A stretch of 14,387 nt of DNA from JASLBX01 sp036374175 (GCA_036374175.1 DASUUH010000010.1:1-14387), one strand, 5' to 3'. Shown: positions 8,501 through 14,387, numbered from the stretch's first letter. The notes: generated by a model not told the origin, from the letters alone. Numbers and translations: made by a program.

Positions 8501-10453
8501 GTATCGCGGGCCCGATCCCTCGACAGTCCGATCCGGTGGGAAGCCGAGGAGGCGCTACACCGAGCTGTGGTCGCCTCCCGCATCGTGATGACCGTGCCCG
8601 GCGTCGGGGGGTCATTGGACTGGAGTCCGGACGGCGGCGTGTTCGTGACCGAGGGGCCGGAAGACACCGGGATAATCGACATACGGGACGCCGAAACAGG
8701 CGAGTCGGTGCGTTCGTGGTCCGGCCACGACGTGGACGTCAACGCCGTGGCCTTCAGCCATGACGGCTCGATGCTTGCCACCACCGGTGACGATGGCGCC
8801 GCACGGGTGTGGGATCCCACGACAGGCAACGAGCTGCAGGCAGTACAGGGGCCAGGCGGGGCGGTGTGGGGTCCGTCGTTCAGTCCGGATGGCTCCCTGC
8901 TCGCGGCGGCCTGGCCGGACGAGGGTGTGGTGCGGCTGGTGGATCCGGGTACTGGGCGAACGGTCCGCGAAGTTGAGGTCGACGAACCACGGGCCACAGC
9001 CTTCAGCTCGGATGGCGCACTGCTGGCGATCACGACCTCTGCTGAGCCGCGGGCCTTCGTCGTGGATGCGAACTCCGGCGAGAGCATGTTCTCCCTCGAA
9101 GGCCACCGCATGCCGATCTACGACATTGGCTGGAGCCCGGACGGACGGTGGATCGCCACGTCGGGGTTCGACGAGGAGCCTCGGATCTGGGACGCGAAGA
9201 CGGGAAAGCTTCGGTTCACACTGCCCGGTCATGCCGCCGAGGTGGTTGCGGCCGATTGGAGTGCCGACTCCACCCGCCTGATCACGGGGAGCCACGACGG
9301 CACCGCGAAGCTCTGGGAGATCACCGACAGCGGGGCGCGCGAGTTGCTCACTCTGGCTGGGATGAGCGACGCGATCGTTGGGGTCGCCTTCTCACCCGAC
9401 GGCACCCGAGTCATGGCGGGCGACAACGCGATCAGCGCGGTGAAGATCTGGGACGTAAGCCTCAATGGCGACGCGGAGTGGCGGAACGTGCCCGGCACCC
9501 CGACAGCCAGCGCGGTTGCCTTCACCCCCGACGGTCGCCGCCTGGTCGTGAGCAGCGGGGGCCGGTCGGTGACCGTGTGGGACGTGAGGACGGGCAAGGG
9601 CGTCGTTACCGTCGGGCAGCGAGAGTCCGGATCCACCGACACCGTCTGGGACATCGACGTGAGTCCGGACGGAACGTTGATTGCTACCTCGATGGGCGAC
9701 GCAACGGTGTGGCACGCCGCCTCTGGCACGCAGCTGTTTACCGTCGCCGAGGCGCCCGATGTCGCCTGGAGCCCGGACGGTGAATTGCTGGCAATGGCCA
9801 GCTTCGAGGGCGGGGTCAAGATCGTCGATCGGTCCGGCGGGGAGGTGGCCGCGCTCGGTGCCGAGCCTGGCTTCTTCTCCGATCGGGTCCAGTTCAGTTC
9901 AGACGGCCGTCTGGTGGCACACAACCGAATACCCGAACGGTTCAATCCGACGGCCACGGGTGTGCAGATCTGGGATTGGGAGCAGGACAAGCTCACGCGG
10001 ATCATCCGAACCCCAGCTTTTCCCGACAGTCTCGCCTTCGATCCCACCGGCACCCGGATCGCGATCGGCCTTGGTCAGGGCCGCGTGGAGGTCTGGGATG
10101 TCGGCAGCGGGCGACAATCGTTGACTCTCGCGGGGCACTCGGGAGACGTCTGGGACGTCGTGTTCAGTCCGGACGGCTCGCGTATCGCAACTGCCGGCAG
10201 CGATGCGACTGTGCGGCTGTGGAATGCGGACTCCGGAGAGCAGGTCCTCGTTCTGCGCGGGCACGCAAAGACGGCCTGGAATGTGCGCTTCAGCCCGGAC
10301 GGTTCGAAGCTCGCGTCCGGTGCTGCGGAAGACGTGGTGCGAGTATGGGCGCTCGATCTGGACGACCTCATCGCCATCGCGGAACGCAACGTGACTCGCG
10401 CACTCACCGACGACGAGTGCCGCCAGTACCTGCATGTGGAGAAATGCCCATAA
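5531..10453 (+). CDS. Giant SARP/BTAD - STAND ATPase - WD40 regulator with one membrane helix
   Basis: This 1640-residue protein is probably a signal-responsive transcription regulator. A winged-helix OmpR/SARP-type DNA-binding domain lies at about residues 12-100 (VLGALQV..., MVTTDELIDSLWG) and a bacterial transcriptional activation domain (BTAD) at about 115-262. A degenerate AAA_16 module follows at about 283-445, where the P-loop reads GAKGSGRR at 312-319 and lacks the catalytic Lys-Ser/Thr. An intact nSTAND1 NTPase starts near 494 (CPWKGLAAYE), with Walker A GASGSGKS 531-538 and Walker B VVVVDQLEE around Asp612. After a charged coiled-coil-like stretch (about 900-929), one hydrophobic helix spans about 930-950. 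Residues about 1030-1615 hold 14 WD40 repeats, each with an F/W-SPDG-like turn, enough for two seven-bladed propellers; the tail is ALTDDECRQYLHVEKCP. ATG 5531 has AGGA at a good distance; GTG 5567, with TACCGT at 5555-5560, could be a leaderless alternative. The ligand and target promoter are unknown. Confidence 0.93.
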   Translation: MAGGTHSSYRSNVDFAVLGALQVSGESGPIEIAGFKERTVLAHLVASAGRMVTTDELIDSLWGDAPPRTAAKSLQTYVLRLRNALEPSRHGVPRLIVTQMPGYRLAVPDDAVDAWRFERLVDLGRRAYREGRADAAVGTLREALALWRGPAYAGFEATRFGGAESRRLEELRLVALEDRIAADLDVGRARETVSELESLVHEHQLRERLWHLLVLALYRSGRQADALAAYARAREFLIDEIGVEPGEELRALHAQVLAQDEGLRTPISGPAVPPTLLAPHGPFVGRERELEVLRNAWTRSASGQPTTLVVRGAKGSGRRRLAAEFATEVADQGWVEHRTDGTLPTDAAETPTLTVVSGSPSSTHRGQLSGPRLTLVIGGPSVAAPDGANVLDLTPLAPEDVRVILETYLDGSAVDTALPEVLRQTGGVPGLVHDAALSLARRHAIRRVGEAAVRTDLMQAALGAARDDLREGVAEFQGVLERQELPAADMCPWKGLAAYEVADAPWFAGRERLVAELLTRLATASLLAVVGASGSGKSSLVRAGLLASLHAGALPGSEGWTELVMRPGLHPLRELVRVALRGAEPSDDRVADLLERMVYSDEAVGRTVVVVDQLEETWTVCTNAGERAAFLDALAEIVESDSRCTVVLVVRADYVAELADHPVLAHALADATVLVGEPSEAEVRRAVQHPAERAGLHLDVGLADAMVADAGGEPGSLPLLSTALTELWEQCDGRRLTMAAYVAAGGIRGAVARIAEAAYGALEPEDQAAARVLLLRLAGPGEANAVARRRVPLFELEALPDPRVRAVVDPLAQARLLSVSAGHVEVAHEALFREWPRLRAWLDDDAAGRAVQRRLAVAAGEWDAGGREATELWRGTRLAAGTDFAASHPDEVTDVEHAFLKAGQAQQDAERRAAEERAAATARQNRRLRWLLGGLGLVLVAAMIAGVLAARAESRAEREALIATARELAAASVANLEVDPERSILLALEAVSRARSLDSPIRWEAEEALHRAVVASRIVMTVPGVGGSLDWSPDGGVFVTEGPEDTGIIDIRDAETGESVRSWSGHDVDVNAVAFSHDGSMLATTGDDGAARVWDPTTGNELQAVQGPGGAVWGPSFSPDGSLLAAAWPDEGVVRLVDPGTGRTVREVEVDEPRATAFSSDGALLAITTSAEPRAFVVDANSGESMFSLEGHRMPIYDIGWSPDGRWIATSGFDEEPRIWDAKTGKLRFTLPGHAAEVVAADWSADSTRLITGSHDGTAKLWEITDSGARELLTLAGMSDAIVGVAFSPDGTRVMAGDNAISAVKIWDVSLNGDAEWRNVPGTPTASAVAFTPDGRRLVVSSGGRSVTVWDVRTGKGVVTVGQRESGSTDTVWDIDVSPDGTLIATSMGDATVWHAASGTQLFTVAEAPDVAWSPDGELLAMASFEGGVKIVDRSGGEVAALGAEPGFFSDRVQFSSDGRLVAHNRIPERFNPTATGVQIWDWEQDKLTRIIRTPAFPDSLAFDPTGTRIAIGLGQGRVEVWDVGSGRQSLTLAGHSGDVWDVVFSPDGSRIATAGSDATVRLWNADSGEQVLVLRGHAKTAWNVRFSPDGSKLASGAAEDVVRVWALDLDDLIAIAERNVTRALTDDECRQYLHVEKCP

Positions 10454-10598
10454 GCGTGAGGTGACAGCCGCGACGTCGGCCGCGACCGTATCGCGAGCGA
10501 AGCACCACCAGCCGCGACCGGGTGGCGACCGCGCAGCGACCGACAGCGCGCATCGTCTGGGAACACCGCAGCCGAGCAAGCCACAGGAGGGGGTGGCC

Positions 10599-10703
10599 GT
10601 GACCACGCTGGACGGCTACGTCGCCAACGAGTGGCACACGCACGGCCACCAGGACGGCACGTTCGACGACCTCTGCGCATACGGCGTCGATCTCATCGGA
10701 TGA
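10599..10703 (+). CDS. Small ORF, 34 residues, unknown function
   Basis: A GTG at 10599 is preceded by a near-consensus Shine-Dalgarno AGGAGG at 10585-10590 with 8 bases of spacing, one of the best ribosome sites in the window, and the frame closes at TGA 10701-10703. The peptide is His-, Asp- and Gly-rich in its middle (NEWHTHGHQDGTFDDLC) and looks neither like a signal peptide nor like random Arg/Pro-rich GC frames. I recognise no family. It lies between the WD40 regulator and the haloperoxidase gene on the same strand and could be a small protein, a leader or a peptide precursor. GTG 10593 is an in-frame alternative but sits too close to the ribosome site. Confidence 0.45.
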   Translation: MTTLDGYVANEWHTHGHQDGTFDDLCAYGVDLIG

Positions 10704-10721
10704 CTAATTCAGAGAACGGGG

Positions 10722-10811
10722 ATGAACACCATGAAGCGATACTCGAGACACGTCGGCGCCACTGCCGTGCCGGTGGCGGACAGGCGCGCGTACGAATGGG
10801 GGGCGTGGTGA
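10722..10811 (+). CDS. Very small ORF (29 residues) translationally coupled to the haloperoxidase gene
   Basis: ATG 10722 opens a 29-residue frame (begins MNTMKRYSRHVGATAV) that stops at TGA 10809-10811. The last base of that stop is the first base of the ATG of the next gene (TGATG), the usual signature of translational coupling. An AGAG lies about 8 bases before the start. The peptide has no recognised motif. It may be a leader peptide that sets translation of the downstream gene, or a chance frame; the stop/start overlap is the main evidence. Confidence 0.35.
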   Translation: MNTMKRYSRHVGATAVPVADRRAYEWGAW

Positions 10812-12085
10812 TGACGACGATCACAACGAAGCTGACGGTCTTTGCTTCGGCGCTCTCGGTGCTGGGAGTGACCGCGGTGGCGACGGTGCCGCCGTCGGTC
10901 GGGGTGGAGGCCGACGAGTCGGACACGGTGGTGGAGTGGAACCAGCATGCGATCGATGCGATGCTGATCGCGGGCCAGCCGCTGCTGGTCGACGTGCTGC
11001 ATCTGGCGATGATGCACGGCGCGGTCTACGACGCGGTGAACGCGATCGACGGCGGGCACCAGCCGTATCTCGGCGCGCCTCCGGCCGAGCCGTGGTACTC
11101 GAAAGAGGCGGCCGCCGCCACGGCGGCCTACCGGGTGCTGGCCAGCATCCTGCCGGCCGGCCAGCAGGACGCGCTGCTGGCGACCTACCAGGCGTCCCTG
11201 GACGCGATCGAGGACGGGCCGGCCGAGGACGGCGGGATCGCCACCGGGGAGGCGGCCGCCGCGGCGATGGTCGCCGCACGCACCGGGGACGGCCGGTTCG
11301 GCACCCCCGGGTTCCCTGTCGGGTCGGCGCCGGGCGAGTGGCGGCCGGTGCCGCCGGCGTTCATCAACGACCCCGCTGCATGGGTCGCCGACGTGACGCC
11401 GTTCCTGATCGACACCGCGTCGCAGTTCCGCTCCGACGGTCCGAACCCGCTGACCAGCGCCGAGTACGCCGAGGAGTTCGCCGAGGTCAAGGCGCTCGGC
11501 TCGGCGACCAGCACGTTGCGCACCGCGGAGCAGACCGAGGCGGCCCGGTTCTGGGGCGTCGGGCCCCCGCCGGTCACGTGGGCCATCATGTTCCGGTCGC
11601 TCGCCAGGGATCACGACCTACCGGTCGCCGACGAGGCCCGGCTGTTCGCGATGCTCTACCTGACCGCGGCAGACGGCGCAATCAGCTGTTGGGACGACAA
11701 GCGGCACTGGGGATTCTGGCGGCCGATCACGGCGATCCGGGAAGCCGACACCGACGGCAATCCCGCCACCGAGGCGGATCCGGCGTGGACGCCGCTGCTG
11801 CCCACCCCGCCGTATCCGGACCATCCCTCGGCGCACACCTGCGTCAGCGGCTCGTTCGTCTACACGCTGCAGGACTTCTTCGGCACCGACAAGGTGGCAT
11901 TCGGCGCACGGAACCCGTTCAGCGGCATCCAACGCGACTTCACCCGCTTCTCGGAAGCGATCAAGGAGATCGTCGACGCCCGAATCTGGGCCGGGCTGCA
12001 CTTCCGCACCGCCGACGTCCACGGTGCAGTGATCGCCAAGAAGGTCGCCCACTGGCGAGACAAGCAGTACTTCCAGGGGAGCTGA
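10811..12085 (+). CDS. Exported vanadium-dependent haloperoxidase / PAP2-superfamily protein
   Basis: This 424-residue protein belongs to the family that binds vanadate (haloperoxidases, which use peroxide to oxidise halides) or phosphate (PAP2 acid phosphatases). All three active-site segments are present. Lys297 and Arg304 lie in KRHWGFWRPITAIR, with the same 7-residue spacing as fungal chloroperoxidase. Ser340-Ala341-His342 lie in PDHPSAHT, where His342 would be the acid-base residue; the middle Gly of the classical PSGH is Ala here. Arg391 and His397 lie in ARIWAGLHFRTAD, where His397 would bind vanadate. The N-terminus (Lys7, then a hydrophobic run to about residue 27, then VEADES) is a typical Sec signal peptide, so it should act outside the membrane. 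ATG 10811 was chosen because it gives this signal peptide and overlaps the preceding stop. Whether it oxidises halides or hydrolyses phosphate esters cannot be told. Confidence 0.9.
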   Translation: MTTITTKLTVFASALSVLGVTAVATVPPSVGVEADESDTVVEWNQHAIDAMLIAGQPLLVDVLHLAMMHGAVYDAVNAIDGGHQPYLGAPPAEPWYSKEAAAATAAYRVLASILPAGQQDALLATYQASLDAIEDGPAEDGGIATGEAAAAAMVAARTGDGRFGTPGFPVGSAPGEWRPVPPAFINDPAAWVADVTPFLIDTASQFRSDGPNPLTSAEYAEEFAEVKALGSATSTLRTAEQTEAARFWGVGPPPVTWAIMFRSLARDHDLPVADEARLFAMLYLTAADGAISCWDDKRHWGFWRPITAIREADTDGNPATEADPAWTPLLPTPPYPDHPSAHTCVSGSFVYTLQDFFGTDKVAFGARNPFSGIQRDFTRFSEAIKEIVDARIWAGLHFRTADVHGAVIAKKVAHWRDKQYFQGS

Positions 12086-12126
12086 ACACCCGCACTCGAA
12101 CGGCACCCGCTCGTTGCCGACACGCG

Positions 12127-12158
12127 GAGCCGGCCCCCATGGGTGTGGGGGCCGGTTC
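12127..12158 (+). terminator. Strong hairpin after the haloperoxidase gene, tail-less terminator
   Basis: A 13-bp stem (GAGCCGGCCCCCA at 12127-12139 with its complement at 12146-12158, one G-U pair) closes a 6-base loop 41 bases after the stop codon. No U-run follows, as is common for actinobacterial terminators. It lies between the plus-strand cargo and the convergent recombinase genes, so it could stop transcription from both sides. Confidence 0.75.
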
Positions 12159-12210
12159 GGCAGCGTGATGACTGCGGGCCCGTGTACTCCAGGATGTACA
12201 AGCCGCGGTC

Positions 12211-12705
12211 CACTTCCACGGTGATTCCCACCAGTGGTTGCGGTCGGCGCGGGCGGCGCGCAGCAGCTTCGCGGCCGCCGCGTCGTCGAGCGCCTTGGGC
12301 AGCGGATGGTCCAGCCGGGGTAGGTCACCGTTGAACATGGGCACCCCTGGCCGGCGCCTCCGGCCACGACCATTCGTCGATGCGGACGAAGAACATGCGC
12401 AGCGTGCCCAGTCGATGCGCCATTGTCGCCGGCGTGACGCGGGGCCTGTTCTGCCCGGGACGCGCGGCCAGCCACGGCTTGTAGTCCTCGACGTGCCGGC
12501 GCACCACGTCGGCGATGCTGCTCACTTCCGGAGCGGTCTGGGTGAGGAACGCGGCGAACGAGCGCAACGCGAGGTCGGCGCCGGTGACGCTGCCCGGGCG
12601 GAGCACGCAGGCGATCTGCTGCAGGTAGCGCCGCATCGTGTCGACCAGTTGCGGCTTGACGGCCGCCAGCTGTTCCCAGGTCGGCAACAGCAGCGGCCCG
12701 CTCAC
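12211..12705 (-). pseudogene. Second Tn554/RIT-type tyrosine recombinase (TnpB-like), N-terminal remnant
   Basis: It starts at a GTG (complement of 12703-12705) that overlaps the upstream recombinase stop in GTGA, the tight overlap seen in Tn554 tnpA-tnpB and in recombinase-in-trio elements. About 120 residues resemble the core-binding N-terminal domain of a long tyrosine recombinase (ALRSFAAFLTQTAPEVSSIA, HVEDYKPWLAARPGQ). One extra G near 12345 throws it into a stop at 12325. The family sequence resumes in the next frame (VPMFNGDLPRLDHPLPKALD), shifts again near 12233 (PLVGITVEV) and is lost. TnpB of Tn554 is about 630 residues and this is under 170, so the whole catalytic domain is missing. 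No third gene (tnpC) follows; the haloperoxidase terminator lies just beyond. Confidence 0.8.
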
Positions 12706-13787
12706 CGTGCACCACCAGCAGTCGGCTTGTCGGCGAACAGCTGCGCGTCGATCACCTCGGCGGCCCGCCGGTACTGCGCGGCGAGCCAGTCATCGGCCAG
12801 GTGCAGGTAGATGCGGGTCGACTCGATCGAGGCATGTCCGGCTTGGGCCTGCACCGCCTCCAACGCCATGCCGGCCTCGCGCAGCCGGGTCAGGCAGGTG
12901 TGCCGCAGCTGGTGACAGGTCGCGTGCTTCAGGCCGGCGCGGCGGCTGGCGCGTTCGAGGATCTCGTCCAACCCGTAGGCCGACAGCCGATGCCCGCGGC
13001 GTTGCCCCTTCAACACCACGAACACGAACTCAGTCGCGGCATCGGCTGGACGTTCGTCCTCGAGGTAGGCAGCGACGTGGTCGAAGAACCGGCGCGAGAC
13101 CGGCACCAGTCGCTGCCGGCCGCCCTTGCCGTCGGCGATGAACACCCGCCGCTCGGCGACCCGCAGGTCCTCCAGTGGCAGGCCAAGAACCTCGCAACGC
13201 CGTAGCCCGCCGAGCACCATCGCAGCCACCATCGCGCGGTCCCGATGGGTGCGCAACGCACCGATCAACGCGTCGACCTCGGCCGGGGTGAGGATGCGCG
13301 GCAACCTGCGCGGGGCACGCACCAGCGGCACACCCTGATGCGGCCGCAGCCGCTCCCGTCGCGTGGGCAACCCGCGAGGCACCGGGTTCGCGGCCACGTC
13401 GCCGCGGGCCTGCAGGAACCCGTACAGCCCGGACACGATCGACAACCTGCGCCGCACCGTCGACAGCGAGACACCGGTCTCGTCGTCGTCGGCCACCGGC
13501 TGGAGCACACCATCGATCGATGGCCGCCCGGTGCGCTGCGCGGTCACGAACGCCAACACATCGCCCGGCCTCACCTCCTGCGGTGCCTTGCCGACCACGG
13601 TGAAGAAAACCTTCAGGTCATAGGCCGCGGCCAGCACCGTGTCCGGCCGGCACCGCCCGGCAACGAACCGCAGGTAGTCATCCAGCAGCGGCACACCCAG
13701 CCGGGCCGCCAGCGGATCACCGGGTCGGGCCTGCGGGCGGATCAGACACAAGTCCAGTAGGCCCATCGCCGGTGACACTCCCTTCAC
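12702..13787 (-). CDS. Tn554/RIT-type tyrosine recombinase (TnpA-like), intact
   Basis: This 361-residue DNA strand-transfer recombinase is the length of Tn554 TnpA. Residues about 30-135 form the SAM-like DNA-binding domain and about 160-340 the catalytic domain. The catalytic set is complete: Arg196 in GGLRRCEVLGL, Lys221 in DGKGGRQRLVP, His292 and Arg295 in CHQLRHTCLT, His318 in AQAGHASIES and Tyr327 in TRIYLHLAD. The GTG at 13787 opens the frame. ATG 13766 (MGLLDLCLIRP) is a good alternative with GGGAG 11 bases upstream and agrees better with the family's N-terminus as I remember it. It runs toward the island interior, opposite to the integrase at attL, and its partner recombinase downstream is broken. 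It is probably a transposon remnant rather than the enzyme acting at the tRNA. Confidence 0.88.
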   Translation of the reverse strand: MKGVSPAMGLLDLCLIRPQARPGDPLAARLGVPLLDDYLRFVAGRCRPDTVLAAAYDLKVFFTVVGKAPQEVRPGDVLAFVTAQRTGRPSIDGVLQPVADDDETGVSLSTVRRRLSIVSGLYGFLQARGDVAANPVPRGLPTRRERLRPHQGVPLVRAPRRLPRILTPAEVDALIGALRTHRDRAMVAAMVLGGLRRCEVLGLPLEDLRVAERRVFIADGKGGRQRLVPVSRRFFDHVAAYLEDERPADAATEFVFVVLKGQRRGHRLSAYGLDEILERASRRAGLKHATCHQLRHTCLTRLREAGMALEAVQAQAGHASIESTRIYLHLADDWLAAQYRRAAEVIDAQLFADKPTAGGAR

Positions 13788-13880
13788 GGGACCACCGGGA
13801 ACTCCTCAGCGAAATGTCCCAGAAGACCACCCACATAACATGCAGATGAGCAAGTGCCGACGGCACGCCGACCGCTCCCG

Positions 13881-13903
13881 CGTGGTGCCGTTCGTGGTGC
13901 GAA
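13881..13903 (+). repeat. Right arm-type repeat pair (putative integrase arm-binding site)
   Basis: Two copies of CGTGGTGC start 12 bases apart (13881 and 13893) in a 23-base block that matches 1263-1285 at 21 positions, in the same orientation, 91 bases inside the attR core. The only differences are two adjacent C-to-T changes in the spacer. Its symmetric placement at both island ends suggests an integrase or accessory-factor binding site. Confidence 0.55.
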
Positions 13904-13994
13904 ACGGTGTCGATCGGCGGGGAGCAAGGTGCCCCATGAGGCCAAGCTGAGGACAAAGACGCAGGTAGAGGCCACAAGCTTCGATGTCGAGGCC

Positions 13995-14038
13995 ACTCAT
14001 AATCCCTTGGCCGTGGGTTCGAGTCCCACCCGCCCCAC
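13995..14038 (+). repeat. attR: second copy of the 44-bp tRNA 3' segment
   Basis: Exact copy of 1170-1213. It contains the anticodon loop, the 3' anticodon strand, the T-arm and the 3' acceptor strand but no 5' half, so it is not a functional tRNA. After the discriminator A it reads CTT, so CCA is not encoded on this side. Without the island, this segment would complete the tRNA. Confidence 0.93.
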
Positions 14039-14046
14039 TTCGCTGG

Positions 14047-14190
14047 CATAGAGACGACGATGCGCAAGCTCCGGCACTACTCGGCGGCTGAGCTGATCGC
14101 GGCTGGCGTCGACGCTCGCACCGTCGCCGGACGGCCCGCCACAGCGAAGAGGCGCAACACCCCTCGGGTCTACGCCGCGTGGACGCTTCC
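14047..14190 (+). pseudogene. Decayed C-terminal fragment of a related tyrosine integrase, outside attR
   Basis: The translated segment from 14060 (RKLRHYSAAELIAAGVDART, then VAGR) closely matches the island integrase around 2435-2506, and YAAWT near 14175 matches the segment holding its catalytic Tyr. The fragment is clearly dead. The first His of HxxR is Arg (MRKLR instead of LHKLR), and small deletions garble the GH box before the frame returns at RVYAAW. No N-terminal part is present, because homology begins only a few bases after the att repeat. The orientation and position, just downstream of a tRNA 3' end, are what an older island's integrase would have. Confidence 0.8.
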
Positions 14191-14212
14191 ACATGGCGGC
14201 ATGTCAGTGAGC

Positions 14213-14387
14213 TCACGCGTGATCGCGGGTGCCCAATTCGGTGTGAGCGAGGAGCTCCACCAGTTGACCGACCGTTCGCTGTCGCAGCAGGGCCTCTGGC
14301 AGGGGCTTGTCCGCCTGGACGTCGTAGCTGTTGCGGCGGCCGTTCTTGTCCTTGATCACATATCCGGCGTCCACCAGGTCGGTGACA
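14213..14387 (-). CDS. C-terminal part of a small winged-helix (MarR-like) regulator, cut by window edge
   Basis: The minus strand is open from the window edge to a TGA at 14213-14215, encoding 57 residues. They read as the end of a winged-helix DNA-binding domain (VTDLVDAGYVIKDKNGRRNS, where the Gly-Arg-Arg turn is the wing) followed by a short tail (PLPEALLRQRTVGQLVELLA). This resembles small actinobacterial HTH regulators of about 90-120 residues in which this wing-and-tail pattern is conserved, so about half is missing upstream of the window edge. It converges on the integrase remnant and probably marks the return to ordinary chromosomal sequence. Ligand and targets are unknown. Confidence 0.7.
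   Translation of the reverse strand, partial: VTDLVDAGYVIKDKNGRRNSYDVQADKPLPEALLRQRTVGQLVELLAHTELGTRDHA

Noticed and set aside
7828..9111. 427-residue minus-strand frame rich in Ser and Arg
   Set aside because: Antisense shadow across the STAND lid, membrane helix and first WD40 repeats, with low-complexity composition typical of the complementary frame of GC-rich genes.
10631..10810. Upstream extension of the haloperoxidase frame to 10631
   Set aside because: It adds about 60 residues of charged, motif-free sequence ahead of a good signal peptide; a secreted protein is better explained by the ATG at 10811.
10936..12168. 410-residue plus-strand frame overlapping the haloperoxidase gene
   Set aside because: Arg/Gly-rich out-of-frame translation; the overlapping frame has a signal peptide and a complete active site.
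11618..12715. 365-residue minus-strand frame spanning the haloperoxidase end and the second recombinase
   Set aside because: It crosses a strong terminator and two unrelated coding regions, and its composition is that of a shadow frame; only a short part coincides with the recombinase remnant and in another frame.
13717..14067. 116-residue minus-strand frame containing WDSNPRPRDYE
   Set aside because: This string is the antisense translation of a tRNA 3' end (the attR copy), a well-known spurious protein motif; the frame also overlaps the recombinase start.

Overview
This is a high-GC window, and its families point to an actinomycete (Actinomycetota): a DUF222/HNH '13E12-repeat' endonuclease, a BTAD/nSTAND/WD40 giant regulator and a Cys-rich tRNA integrase. 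The species cannot be named from the sequence. The main structure is a genomic island of about 12.8 kb integrated in the 3' part of a tRNA gene with a CAU anticodon. A perfect 44-bp direct repeat (1170-1213 and 13995-14038) marks attL and attR. An integrase gene starts just inside attL, and near-identical paired repeats (1263-1285 and 13881-13903) lie just inside both ends, like integrase arm-binding sites.

Layout. 1-1011: chromosomal flank with the C-terminal part of an HNH endonuclease. 1139-1215: tRNA(CAU), regenerated by the island. 1299-2644: tyrosine integrase with all catalytic residues but a one-base frameshift near 1396. 2690-3717: a two-gene toxin-antitoxin unit (excisionase-type HTH antitoxin and PIN toxin, ATGA overlap). 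3763-4690: no recognisable gene. About 4797-5330, minus strand: an L-2-hydroxyglutarate oxidase (lhgO) remnant broken by three frameshifts. 5531-10453: a 1640-residue protein with a SARP/BTAD DNA-binding part, a degenerate AAA module, an intact nSTAND ATPase, one membrane helix and 14 WD40 repeats. 10599-10811: two very small ORFs. 10811-12085: a secreted protein of the vanadium haloperoxidase/PAP2 family, followed by a strong hairpin. 12211-13787, minus strand: a Tn554/RIT-like recombinase pair, the first intact and the second truncated and frameshifted. 14047-14190: a decayed copy of the integrase C-terminus just outside attR, suggesting an older element at the same tRNA. 14213-14387, minus strand: the C-terminus of a small winged-helix regulator, back in apparent chromosome.

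How it may work together. The integrase, arm sites and att repeats are the mobility module, and the toxin-antitoxin pair could stabilise the island. The plausible cargo is the plus-strand block 5531-12085, where a putative membrane-anchored STAND/WD40 sensor-regulator is followed by small ORFs and an exported haloperoxidase-like enzyme. The functional link between them is inferred from order and orientation only. The frameshifted integrase and the truncated recombinase suggest the island is now partly immobilised.
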